From Pyrocephalus nanus (lineage: Eukaryota > Chordata > Aves > Passeriformes > Tyrannidae): a stretch of 64,000 nt of DNA. Under the pieces are notes generated by a model, which was not told where the DNA came from, did no database searches, and saw only the letters and a list, made by a program, of their open reading frames with translations. The stretch spans positions 3,844,001-3,908,000 of the forward strand of contig CM076269.1 in the NCBI GenBank assembly GCA_038380795.1, given 5' to 3'. Positions 25,113-37,327 of this stretch are shown here, in pieces; within the stretch, counting starts at the first letter, position 1, and each line of letters starts with the position of its first letter. The position numbers and the translations under genes are program-made.

Positions 25113-25544
25113 TTATATTTTTAAATAAGTACTTAATTACCACGCAGGAAACCAGAGCTTGCTGGCTCCACAGTTCAGCTGAGGTTAGGAGTGCAGCAGG
25201 CAGAAAGCTTCGCTCTACTCCAGATTTGTGGAGGGGTAGAGCAAATGCTCTCACCAGACCTTCCAGACAGGGAGAACAACTGGGTGGACTTCCCTTTGAC
25301 ATCAGAAATGCATGACACTGCTTCCAAAGAAAGAGAAACTGGAATGTCTCCAAGGCTGAGGTCGCCCCTCCAGCCTTGGGAACCTGACACTATGAAAACC
25401 CCTTAAAAACAGATTTCTACACATAAGCTTGGTGTGACAGTCTGTCTGCTTACTAAACATGACATTATACAGCACCTTATGAAGAGGAGTGTACAAAATT
25501 GGATACTGTGTACATCTACCACACAGGCATGTTCTCAGTGAATG

Positions 25545-25790
25545 TCACGCATCATAACCACAGGCTGCAGCAGGTGAACTTCCAATTTGTCATCAGGAAA
25601 AACTCTTCACTGTGCAGGTAATAAAGAACTGGAACAGATTGGTGGTGAAATCTCCTCCCCTGGAGACATTCAAACTCATCTGGAGAAGACCCTGAGCAAA
25701 CTGATCTAAGTTTGAAGTTAGTTCTGCTTTGAGCAGGTGGCTGGATCAGAGATCTCTATTTAAATTATTCTGTGATTCATGCTGTAGTGG
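25545..25790 (+). mobile_element. CR1 LINE 3' end (truncated)
   Basis: The stretch follows the order of the CR1 ORF2 tail and short 3' UTR. A segment decodes roughly to the IRKNSS...NRLPREVV-like end of the protein ('actcttcactgtgcaggt' then 'aagaactggaacagattggt'). Next come 'cctggagacattcaaactc', the 'ggctggatcagagatctc' segment and a terminal attctgtgattc, the typical CR1 octamer-like end. It is 5' truncated, as usual for avian CR1, and considerably diverged. Confidence 0.8.
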
Positions 25791-27156
25791 AGCCTGATTA
25801 CACAAAGCGTGTCCTTTCTCTGTCTATATGGTCTCTTAATAAGTCTTTCATACAGACACTAATTTAGTAATCACCTAGTTCTCTGCATAGTAGCTGTTTT
25901 AAGAGGGAACATTCAGACTCCTGCTGCAGAACACTAATTACACACTGAATAAGGGAATATATTGGATGAAAAAGATGCACCCACAACACATCATGTCTAA
26001 GCCCCCTCAAAACCAAAACACGCACTAAAACTTAGCTAAAATTAAACACGATTCTCCTCCTACTGCTCAATTCCCATTGCAGAGGTATTTCTCCTCAGGA
26101 AACCTGAACATGCAAGACCTAGAGCAAGGTGCTGCTCTGGAACTGAGGAGACAAGCCCTGCCCCAGCCCTTCCTCAGAGCTGCTCTGCGACAGGCAGGAG
26201 GAAACCTCGCCTGTCCAGACCATTTAGCGCATCAACTCTTCAGGACAAGGGCTTCTCTGCTATGAGTCATAAACTGTTTAGTGCCTAATGGTAAAGCCTA
26301 TAGACGCTTAACATAATACAATCATGTCACTTAAAGGCCATTAGTCTCCAGTCTAAACAGCACTTTTCCAGTCACAGAGGGGACCTGCCAACCCAGGAAG
26401 GCAGCATAAGGGACGTGGGTGGTCAGTCAGGTCACTGGACTTGCAGACACCCAACGTGAAGCCCCAGGTAGGACGGAGCCCAGCAAAATGGCATGGGGAA
26501 AAAATCATGGCAGCTCTGGCAACAAAGAGTTTTATCTTTTGGGCTTTCTTGAACCACTTGAATCAGCTGAAAACCCCTGTCTGCAAGGTGAGAAACCTCT
26601 CCACCTCCAGCCACAGCTGTACCACTTGCAAGGGGAAGAGCCCCTCACCCACTGAGGGATTCTCCAGCCTTCTGCATCACCTCTCTTTCCACTCAACAAA
26701 GCAGATCATTTTTATCTACAACAAAAAATACCATTCTGTCTTGTGACGCTGCTTGACCCCCTCTTCTTTCCTGGCACCACCTCTGCCCTCCTCTGGCACC
26801 ACATCATCCGGATCTACTCTCCCAACTGACTTCTGTGATTGCTTCTTTTTCCCTCTCCCCACCAAAGGGAAGAGCTAAATCCTGTAAGGAGCCAGTGGGA
26901 TGGGGTAACCCACCTTCCCGTCCCCTCTGACGATACACAACCCAAAAACCACACACACAGCAGCTTCACGGGCTCTCAGCACAGCCTCCATGCTGGCAGC
27001 GGCGAGGAGAGTGGCACGTTGTGTAACAGGGTCTGAGCACAGGTTTCTGTGCAGCTGTAAATTACACATGCACAGGGGAAAAATAAGTTTGCCTTTTCCT
27101 CGTGGGGAAGAGACCGCTCCCCACCTCCAAGCAGAGGCTCGCCATTAGTATTTGCT

Positions 27157-27360
27157 CCGCCGGAGAGAAGGAGCGCCGAATCCTCCAGAGCAAAGGACAA
27201 GTGCAGCAATTAGGATGCAGGGGCTGCGGGAGCTGTTTAACAGCACGACCCGGAGGTCAGTGCCGCCGACTCCCAGCCCTGCATAAATATTGCATGAGTC
27301 CAGGAGAGGGGTTGTTACGGCCACCCTCAGCGCCAGCCCTCCCCCCCCCTCCATCGCCAC
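27157..27360. promoter_or_regulatory. Small CpG cluster with a POU-like palindrome
   Basis: About 14 CpG fall in roughly 200 bases, next to TGCATAAATATTGCATGA (27280-27297), an imperfect palindrome of two ATGCA half-sites resembling POU-type binding sites. The combination suggests a regulatory element in the intron. No exon was seen around it. Confidence 0.35.
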
Positions 27361-30300
27361 TCTGCATCCAGCTAGATACACTGGCAACATTATTTACAGA
27401 TGTGACAGTGGGGGAAATCACTTTAGTAGCTAAGGGAATGGGAATGAAGGCTGTGCAGCAGAGCAGGCTCCCATCTGCACCTTCTGCTTCCCCTTGCAGA
27501 CCTGCCAGACAGCACGGCCCGTTCTCCAGCCAGGAACAAGGAGAGGAGGGGAGGCTGTGAGCTCCCCTCTCAAAGCTTGCCCAGGGGTTTGATTATCAAT
27601 GCTGCTGAAGGACACTTCAGCCAGCAGCTGCCGTACAGTTTCCTATCAGTATCTCTGCTACACTCTCCCTTTGGACAGAGCTTTATATCAACATAAGAAG
27701 AGGCTTTACAGAGAGCTTCCCTCAGACTCTGTCTGTGTAGCCCTGTAGAAGGGTTCCCGCTCCAATACAACCACAGGGGCCTCATCCCTGCAAAAACTCC
27801 CCCCAGCTGCTCTGTTTGGTACCAACCACCTTCCTCACCCATGACCTATTCACTGCTTGTTCTCTGAAGGATCATCTTCACCTGCAGGTTCAGTCACACT
27901 ACAGTATCCTGGAACATCCTCACTCCTCTGCCCACTTCTCTTGCTGGACATGGCAGGTGACTGCACACTTGCTGCGATGCTGTCCACAAATACAAACCTC
28001 CTCTCTCAGGTTCACCGAGACTGGAGGCTCCCCAGGACAAGGACATGGGCTTTTCTCCAACTGTACCAGCAGCCCATGAATTCCTAGAGGCACACTGCTA
28101 ACAAACATTGCTGCCCAGGGCAATACACAAGGGCTGCAAGATAGGAAATGCAGCTTGGATGTGCTTCTGACCACGATACCTCTCCAGAAATTTTTCCACT
28201 GCTCTGTGGTTGGTTGCTGAATCCAGGGAAGGCAGAAGCCCTGTCTTACCATTAGCAGCTTTCCTAAACTCACTGTGCAATTAATGGGCTTAATTATTGA
28301 TGGCAAAGGCAGGGAAAGGAGGAAAGGAAAAAAAAAGCTACGAGAAGGGAATGATGTGGGGGTGGCAGGCGCCAAAGGTCTCCGAAGATCTTCCCTCAGC
28401 CTAGAGCAGAGAAGGAGCCCCTATCCGCTCTGCCGCTCCCACGGCCCTGCTCTAATGCTCCCTGACATGCCTCTGAAGACAGCGAGCTGTTTGCAGTCAC
28501 CACCGTGATTTGTTAGTAATTATTTTCACGGTGTCACATTGCTGTCACTCTCTTAACAAAGAGACAGGCAGCCCGAGGCTGCCTGCAAGAAAGAACCAAC
28601 AGAGAAAAGGAATTGTCAGGCACCCAGGGATCCTCTTTGCTTCCTGGGCTTCACAACCAGAGTCCTTACCAGCTTCTGAAGCAACTTCTGAGGAGAAGTG
28701 GCAAGTCAGAATCATCCCCCATCCTTGGCCACAGGAAGAGGAATTAATTACTTAGCCCCTTCTCAGTTTCACCTTACCTGTAAATCCAGTGCAAGACCCA
28801 GGTGCTTAGAGCTCCTTAAGCCAGCGATTTGCTTCAGGCCTGCAGCAAATGCAAAACAACTGTGGCAATTGATGACTTTTAGTGCTCTCCTTGCAAGACC
28901 CAATTTCTTTTCATGTGGTCTTGTCTTTAGAGGACGCTTCCCAAACACAGCAATCCTGATGACAAACCTAAGCCTGCCTAAGCCTATCACCCTCACACAT
29001 TAACCCTTCAGACTGCTCACATGTGCTCTTCCTATAACAGATTCATTAATTACAACATACTGCTGTGCTCTGCATGGCAGTAACATTTCACTTGGCATTT
29101 CACAGTGCCAGGGGACCCCAGCAGCTCCCTCACACCTGAAATACGGTTGAATGGCTTGCTGTTTTCTCATACACAGTACAGTGACTTGACAAGAACCTCC
29201 TCTTGAACCACCTCCAATCCACCCACTCATGCATCCCACACCTTCTGTGCAATCGCAGCCATCCATCCCTCAGCTGACTTGTCAGTCCAAGGCAATCACC
29301 TTTCCCATGGCGCTGCCTTTGGCCCCCAAGGAATGGAGGCTGTTTTGGCACCTGAAGTGTCACACAGTATAAGGATACAGAGATGAAAGACACCTGGCCA
29401 GACAACCTTTAAAGCATCCTTGAGCTCTATGCAGAAACCAACTGGACTTCCTCCAGAGTATTTCCAAGTCTGAACTACTCCCAGCAGAAGAATTCTTCTC
29501 CTGCCTGCTTACTGACAGTGCACAAGGGTCAGTCCCTGTAGCCATGGGGAGACCTGGGTATTAATTCACCCTCTTAGCACAGGGAGAGTTTGGAAATATT
29601 AAGCCTCACAGTCCAAGCAAAACCTTCCTGCAATTAATTGCATGGAAAAGCACTGACTTAGAGGGCAGCTCCTTTTCAGGGGTCCTTTTAATAACCAAGA
29701 AATGGCACATACATGCTGTGAAGAATTAGGATCACCATTGGGAAGCTAAATGGTCCATAAAATGGAAAAGTTCTCTTCAGAGCTGCGAGCACAGTGAGCT
29801 GGAGGAGAGGTCTTGGCAACCTCCCACCAGGCTCCTACATCCGCTCAGTTTGCAGGGATAGACAGGATTCCAGGCAGGAACAAGGAGCTGAACTCAGCTG
29901 GTGCCCAGGCACCTCTGACACGCTGGCTGACAGTCAACACCAAGACCTGGCTCAACACCCAGATGGAAAAACTGAAGCAGGGAAATTAGAGATGGCCAAG
30001 AGGCACCTACAGAGCAAAAATAAAGGGTGTCCCCAGAGTGTTGGTGCTGGGCAGAGGGGAGGAGTAAACCCTGCTCCAAGGGAGGCAAAGCTGGTGGGAC
30101 CAAGGCAGGATGAAGTACTGGGCAGTATGAGCTTCCCATACACAACCCTATCAGGACATCATCCTGCTTCCACAGTCTTCTTCCCACAGACTTCTCTATT
30201 CTTCTTTCTTATAGTACCACCTCTACATCTCACATCACTGCTAACACCTGGTCCACGGCAATCTCTGAGCACATGACACCCATCTTTGGGGTGCCAGGCT

Positions 30301-32919
30301 GCTGAGGGCAGCACCTTGGCCATGGAATAGGCTCAGCTCAAAAAGTTAGTCTGGAGCTGCAGTGTCCTGCACACAGTGTCCTGCTCCCAAGTCCTGCACA
30401 CGCCCAGACATCCATTCCTGAAGATACAGAGAGTCGCTGGACAAGGCACGTGAGAATACGCTGGAGGGAAAATACCAGGGATGACCTCAAGATGGCCCAG
30501 TAGGTCTTTGCCAGCCAGGAGCTCCAGGAGGAAAGGGACTGAACCCATCCAGGAAAATGGCTCCCAGCAGGAAATAAACATGCAAACAAAATAAAACACT
30601 TCGAAGAAAGCTATGGACTCACACAGTAGAGCAAGTGAAAGAGGAAGGATGCTGCTCCCTGGCTGGCAGTATTCTTCAAGCAGAGCTCTCTAGGCACAGA
30701 AGACATAAGTGCATCACTCCCAGTCAAGCCACCGGGAGGGCAGCACTGATGCCAACACACAACTGCTTTGCTTTGGCTGGGAAGTAAAAAGAGCAGGGAT
30801 CCAAAGACAGATGACATTTCAGCCCCAGAATGAAATGCTATGGCTGTCTAACACTAGAAAAATTAAACTGTTCTAAGAGAAAACGAACACTTTGTGAAGG
30901 TTTTTTACATGTGCCATGGACAAAAAAATTCAGATGGCAACCAACCCTCCAGTGGTTATCCTGTGCAGTCCCCAAGCCCACCAGCTTTTTAGTTCCCCAG
31001 GGCACAGGATCACCACGATGCTGAATTGCTGTTAGAGGGTTCTCATACAGACAGAGGCCAGGGTGTTTTTTTCCACCAAGTATCCATTGATTTTGAAACC
31101 TTTTGCCTGAATTCACTGCAACACTGGACACAGAATTCACCTCAGTGATTCCTGGTGCAGAGGGAATTACGCTTCCTTACTCCATGAGCAGAAGACACTG
31201 AGACCAACGACCTGCATCCAGTTCAGTGTGACTGTTTTCAAACACAGCTTAAGTTACCCAGGGATGGAAAATCCACCTTCTCCATTCATTACTCCATCCC
31301 AAAGGTTCAGCGCTGGAAATAAAGCACTTGATGCAACGCCTGTCTCGTTCTCCCCTACACACCAAATTTATTCCAAGTTTCTCCACCATCTTTCACACTG
31401 TTTGCAACTTGTTTGGTCTTAATTCCCAGGCAGCAGAATCCTGCTCCCCAGAGTGCACCGGGCATCACAGCTCAATAAATCTGTGGCCAGTACAGCCCTG
31501 ACTATGACAAATGTCTTTGCTATGACATGCCAGACAAGTAGCAGACCTGAAGGTGACAGTCCATTGCATGATGATTCCTATGCAAAGATTTCATGTCCAA
31601 AGCTTAACCCAAAGGCATTGCCAGAATGGCACATCTCCGACAACGTAACTTGCAGTCAAGGATTCCAAACACAGACAAGAAAAGGGAAACTGGTATATAA
31701 GGATAACAAAAGCCAAGTCTGATTTTAAATAAGAGCGTACAGAGGGGGAATCTTCAAACCCGAAATTTATTTTGCATAAGTGATATCATTTCCTTTAAAA
31801 ACAAAAGGCTGGACTGCAGGGTCGCAGAAGTGAATGGGGTCAGTGCTACTCCCTGTAAGTGCTAGAGAAGAGCATGCTCACAAGGCTCCCCCTTGCTTAG
31901 CTCCGGCAAAGCACTTTAGGATGTAATTACATGAACGACTCCATCAGCAAAGCTGACTCAAAAGGTTCCTGACCCTGGATACTCAGTCCCATTCCTGCAC
32001 TGTAGTTCACACCACCCTCTTCCTTCAGCCAGTGTAACCATGTAAAGAGATACACCATAGGCTTGGTCAGCAAAACAATGCCCACTAAAAGCAACACCAC
32101 CAAGCTAATCCAAAGATCTTAATAGGTAAGAAATTGTTCTATTAGTTTTAAACACAGGTTACTGTATTAACTTTCAGTTTCCAGATCTTTGTTGTTACTC
32201 TCAAAGACATCCTCTGAACACATCTCCTGCCCTGCTGCCACCCAACCAGCCCACCCTACACCTTCTCCTGCCTTTCCTCACAGCTACCCAAGTGGTCCCA
32301 CTCACTCCAGTCAGTGGCCATCAGCAATTTCTCCCCCAGCAGAGGCTGCCAACCCCCTCCCGGTCCTGTGACAAAGAACAGCATGCACAAGGGACACTAC
32401 CACCATCAATCCTTCTTCATTCGTGTCCTAAGGCTGATCACAAACCAAATCTCCAGGACAGAAGGCTGGAAAGAGCAACCCATTGCCACACTCAGAGCAG
32501 GTCTGAGAAGGCAAGCATCCTCCCAGCCTGTGTAACTTGCAGAGAAAGAATTAAACAGTAAAATTAAGCAATGGTATAATTTACTGCTTAGAATTTACTA
32601 ATATCCAACCTAGGAAGAGCACCAAGGGCTATAAACATTTCAAGACACTTCACTGTGTTTTATCACTATATTAGAGAGTACTTGCCTTTTAACACTTATT
32701 TAAGAAAATAAAAAACTTCTGAGCAGTAGCTTCCTGTGAAGACATAAATTAGCATGTTCTGACCAGCCACACTAAGTGCAGCACAAGGATCTTTATGTCA
32801 GAGTTAAACAGACCAAAGCCTACATGTACTTTCAGCTAAACTCAGTGCATTTGCAGAATGATCCGAAACTAGGGAGAAGGATTAACTGATGCCCTTGACA
32901 TTACGGTGCAGGTCTGAGT

Positions 32920-33085
32920 TTTGGCACATGAGGCTTCAGCTCTGCCTCTGCCTGCCTGCACAGCCACAGGCATATCACTTAACCTCAGTGTATCTCAGCT
33001 CTGCATCTACGAACACACGGCAAAAATGCCTCTTGGGTTGCCGAGATTAATTCACGTTGTGCTTAAGAGCCCGCAAACTGGCTCC
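32920..33085 (+). mobile_element. MIR-like ancient SINE relic
   Basis: The order of motifs agrees with a MIR/CORE-SINE: a 'ctctgcc' repeat, 'atcacttaacctcagtgta', 'ctcagctctgcatctac', a gap, then 'gagattaattcacgtt' and 'gcttaagagc'. These correspond to the SINE's 'acttaacctctctgtgcctc', 'atctgtaaaatgg' and 'gaggattaaatg' parts. Divergence is high, as expected for an amniote-age element. The family name is an inference. Confidence 0.55.
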
Positions 33086-33664
33086 ATACTCAAAGAGAGG
33101 CAACTCGACATTTCAGGGGAGACAGACCACAGTTAACAGCTTACATTGCAAGGGCTCAACCCTGGCAGACACTAAAGAACCCTCTTTTCCAATGAGGCCA
33201 TCTCCTGTAGTCAGTGGCTCCCTTGGCCCTTCAGAGGCCCATTACCCTCACCACCCAATGCCACATCAACACCATCTGCTTAATGACTAGTGGCAGTTCC
33301 AGCCTAGGTGCAGGATGAGGCCCAAGCACTAAAGCAGGCTACACCAGGTATCTGAATCCATCCCTGGAGCTGTTAAACTTGGAGGATAGCTCCTTGCAAC
33401 AGGCTAAAGGAATCCTCCTGCTGAGCACGCAGAGGCCCGAGGACCATGTGCCTAACGAGGCTGTATCCCCACTCATATTTTAGCTTGGCAGGTCTGGTGC
33501 TCCTTTCATCTTTTGCTTCAGGTAGCTCTCTTTAATTAATAACATTTCTGAGTCGACACAGGGAACTTTCCACCCAGAATGAATGGCCCTCTCTCATTAG
33601 AACCACGACTTGTCATGATGTATTCAAGAGCAGGAGTGTGATTCATTCCCTTGTCTGGGAACGA

Positions 33665-33688
33665 GGGGTGTTGCTGGGGGGTGGGGGG
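33665..33688 (+). other. G-quadruplex candidate
   Basis: Runs G4, G6 and G6 separated by 7 and 1 bases; the two G6 runs can each give two G-tracts. It lies at the edge of the AT-rich block at 33470-33740. Confidence 0.5.
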
Positions 33689-36600
33689 AAGAAGAGTCTC
33701 TGTAATGAGTGACTGATATTTGCTGAAGTTGATATGCGACTCTGTCGGCTTGAACTGCCTTGTCAGGACAAGCCTTCAAGAAAGGTGATGTTCCTACTCA
33801 AGAGGTTTTCCTCATTAAAGATATTGCATCTTAACAAGAGGGAAGGGGAGGGGTGGCAGGAGAGCTGCCATCTCCCCACCTCCAGCCTGGTTCGCACACA
33901 GCCGAGCACTGGAAGCGGGATGATCCAAGCACAGCCCGTAGAGGATCAGCGTTCTCATTTCGGAGCCATCTCACACAATGGGCTCTCTCCAGCAGTAACC
34001 AATCCCTCCAACAGGGACTCTCCTTCTGATGGTCCACCACACCCACAGCAAAGCCTTTGGTAGCATGGCCAAGAACCTCAACTCATGCTAAACCTCCACA
34101 GGCCCTTCCCAGATGCTTGGTGTCCTGTTCTGGGCACCCAGCTCCTTGTGACTAGTGCTCCCTGTTGTCTGAGGGAAGCCAGACAAACAGCTCTGTGGTC
34201 TTTCAAGAAAGCTCGAATGTTCCAGAGGAACCAAGTTCATAGCCACACAGTGCCTCATTCCCTGAAGCTCCCTGAGCCAAGCAGAGGCTTCACTGATCCT
34301 GCAGCAGCCGAGTTTCCAACTTGAATCCTGCAGACTCGGATAGTGCCAGACACCATCAGCAGAGAGCAATACCTTGACAGTCACTATTTCTCCGGTGCTT
34401 TTCTTTAACATACTGCAACTCCTGGCTTAGACAGGGCTATTTCCCCACCTTGTGCCCAGATCCACCACTCACCGGCTTGTAGATTCCTCCTCTTTGTTCC
34501 AGACACTTCCGTGCACCCAGCTTGCTCATCCCACTGGGCCTTTCAGTACCCTGGCACCTACCAGTGGCACCTAATGGAAGCCCTCACAGCAGACAGGCCA
34601 GTCCAGAAGACATCATGCCTCAACTCTTCAACAGCACATGCAGACAGGAGTCAAGCTAAATGCCCAGGTCATTGCTGGAACAAGGCTGCACGATTTACCA
34701 GCCAAGCTAAGGACAGTGGAGGACAGGAACTTCACACCACTCAAGACACAGGTAAGAGGACTGCAGCTTGCCCTGCAGGCAGCTATGCAAGTAGCTGTCA
34801 TTACTAAGGAAGCTGAGAAAGGAAAGAGCAGAGTTAGGAGCAGACCTGCCACAAGTGGTGGCTCCTTAAGCCAGGAAGCGCTGCACTCACCTCATTGTCC
34901 TGAATTCCTCTGGAACCCAGTTGGGTTCATACCACACAATGATTTCACCAACACACTCCTTCAAACGTGGACAAGCAGCACCACCTCCCCTCCTATTGCC
35001 CCAGTGCCTTCTGTGCCCAGCGTGTGGTCTCAGCACAGTAGCAAAGGGCACCAGCTACACCACAAGCCTTGTAGGGAAGCATGGGGCGATTCCCTGGAAT
35101 ACCTCCTAGATGTTCCACATCTCTGAGGCTCTATCTCCCTGTCTGAGCAGCCTCGTTTCAGCTCTCTGCTTTTCTCTCTTTAAAAAGAGATGCTCAGTTC
35201 TGCTTTGCTAAACCCTATTTGGCAATGTGTCTAAACACACGCAAACTTAATTAGTTCAGGAGGGAGACTCGGCATTTGTGGTGACGGATAAAAGTAACGG
35301 GAAATGAGACAAGTCAGAGCTGGCAGGGAGTCCTCACTCGAGCCTCATCCACTGGCACAGAGCTAATCAGATGTGACGCTACGCGCTGCAGCACCCAATC
35401 GGCGACGGAGCGGCGTGATGTGCTACTCACCAAGCAGCTGCAGCCAGACTCCTGCTACCCATGTGGCTGGAGACACGAAATGTATTTTCTGCTTTGCCCT
35501 GGAGATGCTTCAGGATCGAATTCTGAAGTTAATGGTTTAAAAAAAATTTTTAAAAGGAAGCGGGAGGGATGAACCACTCGCTTACAACCTCATGGCCAGA
35601 AGTGGAGTCTTCTTTTCCAGCTGACTAGTGAGGGACAATCCATGCGAGAGACCACTGCAAATGGTGAAGTGTGTATCTCTGCTCCTGTCCTGCTGAGCCA
35701 GCTCACCCCACAACTCCTACAGCTCACCAGAAATGGGGGCTCATCTTTACCTCTATTTGGCCATAGTACAGCTCTGAAGGAAAAAAAAAAAAAGCCACCC
35801 AAGATATCCAGGTTGCTCACTCCATATAGACACCAAGTCAGGATGTCATTACCTGGTAACCTTGTCAGCCCACTGTGAAAGCGATGGAAAGATGGGTTTG
35901 AAGCAAAGATAACTGTTTCTTACAACCATCACCAAAAGTGGCAAACTGGGCTCTCGGAACAGCAATACAGGAGTAAAGAACAGAGAAAATAGAATAGATA
36001 AGAAACAGAAGTTTAGCACAGCAGCTATTTGTGCTGGTCTCTAACAGAAGTTTAAACATTATATATTAAAGAAAGATAAGCCTCATTCTTCATTTAAGCA
36101 GCTAACACAGGAACCTGCAATATATACCAGCTCTGGACACAGCCTGAGCAGAGACCCAGACTTTGGCTCAAAAGCTCACATACCACCCCCTGACTGGAGC
36201 ATGGCCAGTTTCACATCTCCTCTAGCTGAGCTTTGGTCCTCCCATCCCATGTCTCACTAATCACACCAAGAAAAGGCAAGGAGCTGCCACTCCACAAAGA
36301 CCACTCTGCAGGGAAGAACTGGGGCTGATTGCTCCCAGGCTGTGTGCAGTTTGTTTAGGCTTCTGACTTGGGGAAGCCAATGTCACAGTGGAAACCAAGT
36401 CCTACTCCTAACGAGTTGTGGCTGTCAGTTTAGCATTGGATGTGTCAAGCCCGTGCTTTACCGGTGTGATAACAACAGCAGTCTTTACCCAGCACTGCGG
36501 GGAAATGAAAAGCTGAAGCAAGATTATAGGAATCCAAGGGAATTCGGCACAATACGACACTGATCTGCAAACACTTTACAGATTAAAGTAATGCAATTTT

Positions 36601-37235
36601 TAGACACTTAAGTCTGTTCTTATAATAGCATTTTTAGGTTGGTGGTCTAGCGATTTTCCTGACAAAACATGCACATACACCAACACTTGCAGATCCCAGT
36701 GCAGGTCCCCACCAGATACAGTCACCCAGCTGGTGAAGATGACCTTAACAATAAGAACACCAATGAATCATGCCAGATCCATTTTGTATTCTGTCTCAAA
36801 GACTACTCTGTGATTCACATCGATTTACTGTGCCAAGACGACAGAGAGGAAGCCTTGCATGCGTCAGGTAAGGACCATCACTTGATTTGGGTGTACAAAA
36901 ACAGCATTCCACGTATGCACTCAGAAATATCCATCCCTCTTGGAAAGTATATGGGATAAAAAGGAAAGAAGCGCAAAACTCCAGTCTAAACCTTTCTTGG
37001 GGTTCTGAAAAGATTCACTCACTACAGGGAATATCCTAGGCAGTGATCTTGCACTATGCCCAGCACCCATCTTCTGAAACAACTCTCCACTGCCAGTTAT
37101 GCACAGCAAACAACAATTTCCCTAAGAAACAATGACTAGGGACAGTTGCAGGCTTGCAAGGACAAAGACATAGGCGCTGCAGGCAAGCATGGAGCAATAA
37201 AGCCCAGAAAAATCTCCCTCCCCTTCCATACTCAC

Positions 37236-37327
37236 ATCACTTTCAAATCCCAGTCTCCACAGGTCACAAAAATCGACTTGACGCTGGGATCTAAGAGGCC
37301 TTCCTTTGCCATCCACTCGTCAACCCT
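37236..37327 (-). CDS. ERI3: ERI3 internal exon: Exo II motif (GDWD)
   Basis: This 92-base exon encodes 30 full codons plus two bases of a split methionine codon. It begins RVDEWMAKEG and ends in VTCGDWDLKV. The GDWD stretch is the Exo II region, whose aspartate is expected to bind the catalytic metals, as in ERI1. Entry is at phase 0 and exit at phase 2. The donor is AT|GTGAGT, and the AT is completed by the G that opens the exon at 17688 to restore the Met of KVMLPGQ. The acceptor is TTGCCTTCCTTTCAG. Serine in LLDPSVK may differ from the asparagine I recall in human. The next intron is the longest complete one here (19,547 bases). Confidence 0.96.

Larger units (their letters stand above)
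17689..37235 (-). other. ERI3: ERI3 intron between the GDWD and INLKK exons
   Basis: At 19,547 bases this is the longest complete intron in the window. It contains paired copies of an element at 18467-18592 and 20010-20122, a poly-A tract at 21599-21616, an AT-rich block at 21420-21960, a MITE-like relic near 25016-25112, a CR1 3' end near 25545-25790, a CpG cluster near 27157-27360, an AT-rich conserved-looking block at 28270-28560, a MIR-like relic near 32920-33085, another AT-rich block at 33470-33740 and a G-quadruplex candidate at 33665-33688. The intervening stretches (22.0-24.2, 29.0-32.1, 34.0-35.1 and 35.5-36.9 kb) show only chance reading frames. Confidence 0.9.

Noticed and set aside
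30475..30530. Possible CR1 tail ('gatggcccagtaggtcttt')
   Set aside because: The match is short and the following sequence does not continue like CR1.
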